From contig JBFISM010000103.1 in NCBI GenBank assembly GCA_041608535.1, forward strand, positions 1 through 13,494: DNA of 13,494 nt. Direction: 5' to 3'. The notes beneath the pieces were generated by a model that saw only the letters and a program-made list of their open reading frames with translations, did not search any database and was not told the DNA's origin. Shown one piece after another: positions 7,030-12,291 of the stretch. The stretch is from JBFISM01 sp041608535 (lineage in GTDB: Bacteria; Actinomycetota; Acidimicrobiia; Spongiisociales; UBA5794). Made by a program: the position numbers and the translations under genes. Within the stretch, counting starts at the first letter, position 1. Every line of letters starts with the position of its first letter.

Positions 7030-7711
7030 CGGTCTCGCTCCGTAACGCAACCAGCAGCGTCTTGCGCACGACGTCTGCCGATGCGGTCTCCGGGAGAGCC
7101 ACCACGTCCTCTGCCCAAGGTGCGATAGCCCCCGCGAGCAGCCGCTGCGCCTGAACCAGACCGGCCAGCGCCGCACCCTCCATCTCGTCGACGAGCGCGC
7201 TGCGGGTTCCGGCATGGGCACGGATCTGTGCAAAGTCGCGCGCGACGGCGATGTGTGCGTTCGCCAATCCCGCTCCCGCATGTCCGGCTTGGTGGGGAGT
7301 GAGTCCGCTGCCCGGCTGGACCACCAGGTGGTACACGTGGGTGGTCACGCCCAGGGCCCGGCGCACCTCGTCGCCGGCGGGAGCGTTCGTCTCGTCGATC
7401 ATGCCGAGCGGGGGCAGCACCACCGGGTCGTAGAAGCGCAGGGTCCACTCGATCGAACCGATGGCGTCGCTGCGCACGACTTCCGGCCCCTGGGGCGGGG
7501 GCAACTCTTCGGTGGTGGCGAACACGTGGAGGTTGTGGGCCCCGGCGGCCACCACCGTGACCGGGGAACTGCCGAGCAGTGGCATGCGGCCCCGCACTGC
7601 GGGCGATTGCAGCTGAGCCTGAGTCCAGTACGCCTCGTGGACGGTGCGCACGTATGCTGCCATGGCTTCGCGCATCGCCTCCGGCTTCGGTACTGCGGTC
7701 GTCTCACTCAT
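7022..7711 (-). CDS. unrecognised 229-aa protein co-encoded with the IclR regulator
   Basis: I do not recognise this protein. It is soluble, with no signal peptide or membrane segment. The N terminus (residues 10-35) looks helical and contains a HEAYW stretch. The middle (50-105) looks like beta strands with Asp/Pro-rich turns. A histidine-bearing region, VTTHVYHLVVQPGSGLTPHQ (122-141) followed by GHAGAGLANAH (143-153), places His125, His128, His140, His144 and His153 close together, which could suggest metal or ligand binding. The C-terminal part (172-200) is an alanine-rich helix. The ATG at 7711-7709 has no strong Shine-Dalgarno. The stop overlaps the IclR start by 8 bp, so the product is made together with the regulator and is transcribed divergently from the first catechol dioxygenase. 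An accessory enzyme, a sensor partner or a ligand-binding protein are all possible. The frame and context support it as a real gene. Confidence 0.8.
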   Translation of the reverse strand: MSETTAVPKPEAMREAMAAYVRTVHEAYWTQAQLQSPAVRGRMPLLGSSPVTVVAAGAHNLHVFATTEELPPPQGPEVVRSDAIGSIEWTLRFYDPVVLPPLGMIDETNAPAGDEVRRALGVTTHVYHLVVQPGSGLTPHQAGHAGAGLANAHIAVARDFAQIRAHAGTRSALVDEMEGAALAGLVQAQRLLAGAIAPWAEDVVALPETASADVVRKTLLVALRSETDG

Positions 7712-7727
7712 TGCGGGATCTTACGCA

Positions 7728-7750
7728 GGCGTTCCCCCATGTGGAACGCC
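7728..7750. promoter_or_regulatory. perfect 8+8 bp palindrome, candidate IclR operator
   Basis: GGCGTTCC (7728-7735) and GGAACGCC (7743-7750) are exact reverse complements around a 7-bp spacer. The site sits in the 78-bp space between the divergent 229-aa gene and the first dioxygenase gene. IclR-family proteins bind short inverted repeats in such divergent regions, and the regulator is encoded next door. A plausible -10-like CATATC (7764-7769) for the dioxygenase lies just downstream, so a bound protein would touch its -35 region. Binding by this regulator is inference. Confidence 0.55.
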
Positions 7751-7789
7751 GGTTCGCAACTGTCATATCGGCGCAGTACCTTGCGGCTC

Positions 7790-8698
7790 ATGGGAATCCT
7801 CCGGCTCTCCCACGTCGACATCACCGTCCCGGACCTCGATCTGGCCACGGCCTACTACACGGAGGTCATGGGCATGCTCGAGGTGGAGCGCACGGCCGAC
7901 GAGGTGTACTTCAAATGCTGGGACGAGGAAGACCACCATTCGCTGCGGGTGCGCTACGACCCTCGCGTCGGGATCGACCACTTCAGCTTCAAGGTGGAGC
8001 AAGAGGACGATCTCGCCGAGCTGGAAGAGCGGGTGGAGACCTACGGCTACCGGGTGCGCCGGTACGGGAAGGGTGAGCTGGTGGGCCAGGGCGAGTCCAT
8101 CCGCTTCGATACGCCGTCCGGCCACGTCATGGAGCTGGTCCACGATGTCGAGAGGGTCGGAGGTTTGCTCCCCAAGACGAATCCTCACCCGAACCCGCAG
8201 GGCCTGCGAGGGATCGCTCCGCCCCGGATGGACCACTTGCTGGTGACCGCCGAGGAGGTACCGGAGGCCTCGAAGTTCTACATGGACGTGTTGGGGTTCC
8301 GGTTGACCGAACAGCTCCTCGACGGCGATGGGCAACAGATCGGCACCTGGATGGAGCGATCCCATTCACCACACGACCTCGCCGTCGTCTCCGGAGTCAA
8401 CGGTGGCCTCCACCACTTCGCCTTCTGGCTCGACGACTGGGACCACGTCCGCACCGCGGCGGACATCCTCGCCTACAACGCGATCCAGATCGATGTGGGC
8501 CCCACCCGGCACGGCATCACTCGCGGCAACACCATCTACTTCTTCGACCCCATGGGAACCCGCAACGAGGTCTTCACCGGCGGCTACCGCCCCGACCCCG
8601 ACTTCCCGACCATCACCTGGACCGAGGACAACATCGGCAAAGCCATCTTCTATTACGAGGGTGAACTCAACGAACGCTTCATGAAGGTCCACACATAG
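7790..8698 (+). CDS. catechol 2,3-dioxygenase, XylE/DmpB type (copy 1)
   Basis: A 302-aa type I extradiol dioxygenase that opens catechol or a substituted catechol next to the hydroxyls using Fe(II) and O2. The two vicinal-oxygen-chelate halves are visible: MGILRLSHVDITVPDLDLAT opens the first (about 1-125), and RMDHLLVTAEEVPEASKFY (146-164) opens the catalytic half. The iron ligands align with XylE His153, His214 and Glu265: here His149, His209 (LHHFAF) and Glu260 (NEVF). The active-site residues His195 (SPHDLAV), His241 (GPTRHG) and Tyr250 (IYFFDP) are all present. The C terminus AIFYYEGELNERFMK matches the family closely. The ATG at 7790 was chosen because homologues begin just before ILRLSHV; Shine-Dalgarno pairing is poor, so a short or leaderless transcript is possible. 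It heads the right-hand block, divergent from the regulator pair. Exact substrate preference is unknown. Confidence 0.95.
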   Translation: MGILRLSHVDITVPDLDLATAYYTEVMGMLEVERTADEVYFKCWDEEDHHSLRVRYDPRVGIDHFSFKVEQEDDLAELEERVETYGYRVRRYGKGELVGQGESIRFDTPSGHVMELVHDVERVGGLLPKTNPHPNPQGLRGIAPPRMDHLLVTAEEVPEASKFYMDVLGFRLTEQLLDGDGQQIGTWMERSHSPHDLAVVSGVNGGLHHFAFWLDDWDHVRTAADILAYNAIQIDVGPTRHGITRGNTIYFFDPMGTRNEVFTGGYRPDPDFPTITWTEDNIGKAIFYYEGELNERFMKVHT

Positions 8699-8699
8699 T

Positions 8700-8750
8700 G
8701 TCGCTCGAAACAGGTTTCGAGCGAGCTTGTGAGGTGTCGGCTACGCCGAC
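8700..8750. repeat. 51-bp direct repeat, copy 1 (two hairpins)
   Basis: This 51-bp stretch recurs without a mismatch at 8841-8891, 141 bp downstream. It contains hairpin A, TCGCTCGAAA (8701-8710) with TTTCGAGCGA (8715-8724) around the loop CAGG, and hairpin B, GTCGGC (8736-8741) with GCCGAC (8745-8750) around TAC. It begins two bases after the stop codon of the first dioxygenase. Confidence 0.95.
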
Positions 8751-8760
8751 CGTACCTCTG

Positions 8761-8824
8761 CGGGCGGCGCCGCGCATGTCGCCGCCGCCCGATCGAGGGG
8801 GACGGCGGAGCCTTTCCCCCTCGA
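8761..8824. repeat. hairpins C and D of palindrome unit 1
   Basis: Hairpin C pairs 8761-8769 with 8783-8791 (9 bp, CGGGCGGCG / CGCCGCCCG). Hairpin D pairs 8793-8802 with 8815-8824 (10 bp, TCGAGGGGGA / TCCCCCTCGA). Both occupy the same relative positions as hairpins E and F in unit 2, with different stem sequences. Confidence 0.85.
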
Positions 8825-8840
8825 GCTCCCCCTACGTGAG

Positions 8841-8891
8841 GTCGCTCGAAACAGGTTTCGAGCGAGCTTGTGAGGTGTCGGCTACGCCGAC
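8841..8891. repeat. 51-bp direct repeat, copy 2 (two hairpins)
   Basis: Identical to 8700-8750. Hairpin A2 pairs 8842-8851 with 8856-8865. Hairpin B2 pairs 8877-8882 with 8886-8891. Exact identity over 51 bp, next to flanks that have diverged, suggests recent duplication, gene conversion or strong constraint on this part. Confidence 0.95.
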
Positions 8892-8902
8892 GTCGATTCC
8901 TG

Positions 8903-8966
8903 CACGAGGCAGCACACAGGTCGCTGCCTCGTGGCCGAGGGGAATCGCGGAGCTACACCCCCTCGG
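8903..8966. repeat. hairpins E and F of palindrome unit 2
   Basis: Hairpin E pairs 8903-8913 with 8923-8933 (11 bp, CACGAGGCAGC / GCTGCCTCGTG). Hairpin F pairs 8935-8942 with 8959-8966 (8 bp, CCGAGGGG / CCCCTCGG). They align with C and D at an offset of 142 bp. Four of the nine pairs in stem C differ in E by double changes that keep pairing, and the outermost pair of D differs likewise in F. The loop core GCGGAGC is kept between D and F. Confidence 0.85.
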
Positions 8967-9005
8967 GCACCACCTGAACGCGTTCGATCCGAAGCGAGCC
9001 TGAGA

Positions 9006-9917
9006 ATGGGGATTCTTCGGCTGTCGCATGTGGAGATCCGGGTGCCGGATTTGGAGTTGGCGACGGCGTATTACTCCGAGGTGGTGGGGCTGATCGAGAC
9101 GGATCGGGAGAGCGAGCGAGTGTTCATGAAGGGCTGGGACGAGCACCAGCACCACTCGTTGATCCTCCGCTACGCCCCTACCTACGGTCTGGAGACGATG
9201 GGGTTCAAAGTCCAGCACCTCGCGGACCTCGACGAGCTGGGGGCCCGCATCGAAGCCGCCGGCATCGCCACCAAACGGTACGGCCCCGGGGAGCTGGGCC
9301 CAGCTAGCGGTGAGGTCGTTCGGTTCACCGCTCCCTCCGGCCATGTCACCGATCTCGTCCACGGGATGGCCCAAGTAGGCAACCTCCTCCCACTCACGAA
9401 CCCGCCTCCGGAGCCACAGGGTCTGGTCGGGATTCACCCGCCCCGCATCGATCACGTGTTCTTGATGTGCGAAGACGTCGACGGGGTCACCGCATTCTTC
9501 CGCGACGTCCTCGGCTTCCGGCTCACCGAGCAGATCATCGGCGACGACGGCTACCAGCTGTGTACGTTCCTCGAGCGCACCCACACCCCGCACGACATCG
9601 CCTTCATCACGGGCCCCAACGGAGCCCTGCACCATTTCGCCTACTGGCTCGACGACTGGACCCAGGTGCGCAATGCCGCCGACATCTGTTCCTATCACGG
9701 GGTTCGCATCGATGCCGGCCCGACCCGGCACGGCGCCACCCGGGGCCACGGGTTGTACTTCTTCGACCCGGCGGGCAACCGCAACGAGGTGTATACCGGT
9801 GGGTACTGGGCCGATCCCGACCGGGAGCCGGTGACCTGGACCGAAGCGGAGATGGGCAGAGCCGTGTTCTACTACGAGGGCGTGATCAATCAGCGTTTCC
9901 TCACGGAGCACTCGTGA
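9006..9917 (+). CDS. catechol 2,3-dioxygenase, XylE/DmpB type (copy 2)
   Basis: A 303-aa paralogue of the enzyme at 7790-8698, catalysing extradiol ring opening of a catechol. All key residues are kept: iron ligands His150 (RIDHVF), His210 (LHHFAY) and Glu261 (NEVY), plus His196 (TPHDIAF), His242 (GPTRHG) and Tyr251 (LYFFDP). The N terminus MGILRLSHVEIRVPDLELAT is almost the same as in copy 1, but positions 33-62, 96-103 and the C terminus (FYYEGVINQRFLTEH) clearly differ, so the copies are old or have different substrates, not a recent duplication. The ATG at 9006 aligns exactly with the start of copy 1; the upstream Shine-Dalgarno is weak. A 307-bp hairpin array separates the copies. The stop overlaps the phosphatase GTG (GTGA), linking expression of this copy to the phosphatase and dikinase genes. 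Confidence 0.95.
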   Translation: MGILRLSHVEIRVPDLELATAYYSEVVGLIETDRESERVFMKGWDEHQHHSLILRYAPTYGLETMGFKVQHLADLDELGARIEAAGIATKRYGPGELGPASGEVVRFTAPSGHVTDLVHGMAQVGNLLPLTNPPPEPQGLVGIHPPRIDHVFLMCEDVDGVTAFFRDVLGFRLTEQIIGDDGYQLCTFLERTHTPHDIAFITGPNGALHHFAYWLDDWTQVRNAADICSYHGVRIDAGPTRHGATRGHGLYFFDPAGNRNEVYTGGYWADPDREPVTWTEAEMGRAVFYYEGVINQRFLTEHS

Positions 9918-10975
9918 GCGACGAGCGCAACGACGACACCCTCCCCCGCACCGAGCGTGGTGAAGCGCCGGCGTACCTAGAGCGCTACAAGCAGCGCCGC
10001 GAGGCCGAACCACTCGACACCGATCGCACCGACACCACGCCGTTGTATCTGCGGCAGTTTCGCCAGCGCCGCTCCGATCCCGGTCGGGTCGACGCCCCGC
10101 CACCGACGTGGGAAGGACGCGATCTCCCGTTCGCCCAATCGTTGTCCGAGGACAACCGCAACAAGGAGATCAGCGCACCACCCGAAGCGAAGAAGCAGGT
10201 GGTCAACGACGTCTATCTCATCCGTCACGGCGAGACGCAGGGCTACTCCAGCGAAAGCGGGTTGACCCCGCTCGGCTCATGGCAGGCGCACACGTTCGGC
10301 CACACGCTGGCGAAGCGGGTGCGGGCCGGCGAGACCGTTGTCGTCAGGCACGCTCCCACGAACCGAGCGGGAGACACCGCCAAGCAGGTGCACAAAGGCT
10401 TGCTCGACGGGCTGGCGATGTTCGAGAAGGACCTCAAGGTCTTCGAACCCGAACCGATGGAGGAGTTCCGTAATTTCCGTGTCGCCACGCCGTCGGGCTT
10501 CCGCGACGTCACCTCGGCGTTTCGGGAGTACTACTCGCTGCTCGAAGAGCTGGAGAGAACCAAAGCCGGCGATCGTCCGATGTGGCTCGTCGACATGGAC
10601 CGCTTCTGGCGAGTTCAGCAAGCCGGGGGCGACCCGATCACCCACTGGCTCCAGATACCGATGTTCCACTTCGAACCACCGGCGATGTGTGTGCGCCGGT
10701 TCTGGCTGGGGATTCGCCGTCTCGCCGCCGAGCACCCGGAATCACGATTGGTGATTCCCACCCATTCGGGCCCAATGCGGGCGTTCGCCATCATGGCTTT
10801 CGGCTACGACCCTGGTGAGCCCTACAACCTGGAGCACGTGCGAGTGAAGCTCTACGAGGGCGGCGCCGAGGCGACCGTTGCCTACCGCAACCGCGTTCAG
10901 GAAGTCCACATCCCGGCGGTCGAGGACCTGCCGTCGTGGGAACCGTACGAGCAGTGGGAAGCGGGCCGGATATGA
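9914..10975 (+). CDS. histidine phosphatase (phosphoglycerate-mutase-like) with long N-terminal extension
   Basis: A 353-aa protein of the histidine phosphatase superfamily. The catalytic core begins near residue 98: VYLIRHGETQG (100-110, phospho-accepting His105), RHAPTNRAGDTA (145-156, second Arg region), EEFRNFRV (183-190, likely acid/base Glu) and VIPTHSGPMRAFA (280-292, second His284). All expected active-site elements are present, so an active phosphatase is likely. The first 95 residues are charged, proline-rich and probably disordered, and repeat one motif twice: PAYLERYKQRR (19-29) and PLYLRQFRQRR (43-53). The GTG start at 9914 overlaps the preceding stop as GTGA and has GGAG (9905-9908) 5 nt upstream. 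Being between a catechol dioxygenase and a phenol-phosphorylating dikinase, it may remove phosphate from an aryl phosphate intermediate (inference). Repair of a side product or a regulatory role are alternatives. Confidence 0.88.
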   Translation: MSDERNDDTLPRTERGEAPAYLERYKQRREAEPLDTDRTDTTPLYLRQFRQRRSDPGRVDAPPPTWEGRDLPFAQSLSEDNRNKEISAPPEAKKQVVNDVYLIRHGETQGYSSESGLTPLGSWQAHTFGHTLAKRVRAGETVVVRHAPTNRAGDTAKQVHKGLLDGLAMFEKDLKVFEPEPMEEFRNFRVATPSGFRDVTSAFREYYSLLEELERTKAGDRPMWLVDMDRFWRVQQAGGDPITHWLQIPMFHFEPPAMCVRRFWLGIRRLAAEHPESRLVIPTHSGPMRAFAIMAFGYDPGEPYNLEHVRVKLYEGGAEATVAYRNRVQEVHIPAVEDLPSWEPYEQWEAGRI

Positions 10976-11110
10976 GTGACGTGCGAAGCGATTGCCCGGT
11001 GACCAGAGATACCTCATGTGCGAATCATGTGTGAAAGCTGTCCCACCGTGGCCCCGGAAGCGTGGCACCAGGCTCACCCCGGCAAGAGACGAACGGAGAG
11101 AGATCGCCCG
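10976..11110 (+). promoter_or_regulatory. leader between phosphatase and dikinase genes
   Basis: This 135-bp space holds a tandem near-repeat, TCATGTGCGAA (11014-11024) followed by TCATGTGTGAA (11025-11035), with one mismatch. A 20-codon open frame begins with the ATGA overlapping the phosphatase stop (10972-11034). A Shine-Dalgarno-like GGAGAG (11095-11100) lies 10 nt before the dikinase ATG. No convincing promoter hexamers or terminator are visible, so the dikinase genes probably belong to the same transcript. Confidence 0.35.
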
Positions 11111-12202
11111 ATGAGCGACTACATCGTGTGGTTCGACAAGTACGAGGACGACCACAAGCCGAAGGTCGGCGGCAAGTGCGCTTCGCTCGGCGAACTGATC
11201 CGAGCCGAGCTGCCCGTGCCGCCCGGCTTCGCCATCACCACCGATGCCTACGCAACGCTGCGCCGCCATTCGACATTGGTCCGCAGCGTCAACGACCTGC
11301 TCGGCGGCATCGACTTCGCCGATCCCGTCAGGCTCCGCGCAACATCGGCCGAGATCCGCTCGATGATCGAGAGCCTCCCGGTTCCCGACGACATCGGTGC
11401 GGCAGTGCGGGAGGCGTACGCCGACCTGTGCGAACAGACGCAGACGGCGGATCTGCCGGTGGCCGTGCGCTCCTCGGCAACTGCCGAGGATCTGCCCGAC
11501 GCGTCGTTCGCCGGCCAGCAGGACACGTACTTGTGGATCAAGGGCGCCGATGCAGTGGTGCACCACGTCCGTCGATGCTGGTCATCGATCTTCACCGACC
11601 GGGCCATCGCCTACCGTCACGAGACCGGCCACGATCACGAGCAGATCGACATGTCGGTGGCGGTGCAGATGATGGTGCAGCCCAAGGCTGCGGGCGTGGC
11701 GTTCACGCTCAATCCGTCCGACGGAGACCGTAGCCAGATCGCCATCGACGCTTCCTTTGGCTTCGGCGAAGCGGTGGTGTCCGGGGAGGTGACTCCCGAC
11801 AACTTCCTCGTGGACAAGGTGCTTTCGTCCATCGTGAGGCGCACCATCTCCCCAAAGCACATGGAATACCGCCTCAACGGCAGCAACGAGGTCGAGCCCG
11901 TCGCAGTGGAGCCGGAGCGCCAGACCCAGCCGGCGTTGACCGACGACGAGGTGGTCGCCGTCGCCGCCATGGCCAAGCGAGCGGAGAAGCACTATGGCTC
12001 TCCACAGGACGTGGAGTGGGCCATCGACCTCACCCTCGATGCGCCGGACAACGTGGTGCTGCTGCAGAGTCGACCCGAGACGGTGTGGAGCCGGAAGTCG
12101 CGCAAGACGGTCAGCACCGGAGGGTCGTTCATGGACTCCATCGTCTCGACACTGGTCTCCCCGATCCACTCGCGACCCAGGGAATCGACGGTCGAGGAAT
12201 GA
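11111..12202 (+). CDS. PEP-synthase-like ATP-binding subunit of a two-component dikinase (phenylphosphate synthase beta-like)
   Basis: A 363-aa protein corresponding only to the N-terminal nucleotide-binding half of PEP synthase / pyruvate phosphate dikinase. Signature stretches are VGGKCASLGEL (residues 19-29), LPVAVRSSATAEDLPDASFA (115-134), VQPKAAGVAFTLNPSDG (189-205), GFGEAVVSGEVTPDNF (217-232), GSPQDVEWAID (296-306) and LLQSRPETVW (317-326). Full PEP synthases continue after this last motif into the mobile histidine domain; here the protein ends about 37 residues later, so the enzyme is split. The size of about 40 kDa matches the beta subunit of phenylphosphate synthase, which uses ATP to phosphorylate the catalytic histidine of its partner. 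The ATG at 11111 is preceded by GGAGAG. The stop overlaps a 30-codon ORF and the partner subunit follows. A pyruvate-specific enzyme is unlikely given the partner. Confidence 0.88.
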   Translation: MSDYIVWFDKYEDDHKPKVGGKCASLGELIRAELPVPPGFAITTDAYATLRRHSTLVRSVNDLLGGIDFADPVRLRATSAEIRSMIESLPVPDDIGAAVREAYADLCEQTQTADLPVAVRSSATAEDLPDASFAGQQDTYLWIKGADAVVHHVRRCWSSIFTDRAIAYRHETGHDHEQIDMSVAVQMMVQPKAAGVAFTLNPSDGDRSQIAIDASFGFGEAVVSGEVTPDNFLVDKVLSSIVRRTISPKHMEYRLNGSNEVEPVAVEPERQTQPALTDDEVVAVAAMAKRAEKHYGSPQDVEWAIDLTLDAPDNVVLLQSRPETVWSRKSRKTVSTGGSFMDSIVSTLVSPIHSRPRESTVEE

Positions 12203-12291
12203 CGGACACCGGGATTTGGCACATGACGGGAGGGAGCGGTCGACGCAGGGCGACTGCTCGTGAGCGCCGCAAGGCGAAGTTGGAGGAATAG
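12199..12291 (+). CDS. 30-codon micro-ORF between the dikinase subunit genes
   Basis: This frame starts at an ATG that shares ATGA with the stop of the beta-like gene and ends in a TAG directly followed by the ATG of the alpha-like gene, filling the gap with no spare base. The peptide would begin MTDTGIWHMTGGSGRR and end in a strongly basic helix, RRATARERRKAKLEE. GAGGA lies immediately before its start, and its last codons carry the GGAGGA (12282-12287) that serves the next gene. It could be a true tiny third component or only a coupling leader that delivers ribosomes to the downstream start. No family is recognised. Confidence 0.5.
   Translation: MTDTGIWHMTGGSGRRRATARERRKAKLEE

Noticed and set aside
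6274..7281. A longer IclR protein of 335 aa.
   Set aside because: The extra N terminus lies inside the overlapping 229-aa gene, has no regulator-like sequence, and the ATG at 7029 has GGAG at good spacing and yields standard IclR length.
8700..8980. A CRISPR array or insertion-sequence end in the repeat region.
   Set aside because: There are only two direct repeats of 51 bp with a 90-bp interval that is itself palindromic and related between units; there is no array of unique spacers and no transposase gene nearby.
8698..9003. A 101-codon open frame (GTG start) fills the whole gap between the two dioxygenase genes and repeats the same peptide twice.
   Set aside because: The sequence is almost wholly palindromic and its changes preserve base pairing, not protein; one unit is shifted by a base relative to the other in its second half. 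The open frame is most likely a by-product of high GC and the 141-bp repeat spacing.
8832..10103. A 423-codon minus-strand frame across the second dioxygenase.
   Set aside because: It is the antisense of the dioxygenase and phosphatase start, with no recognisable domain.
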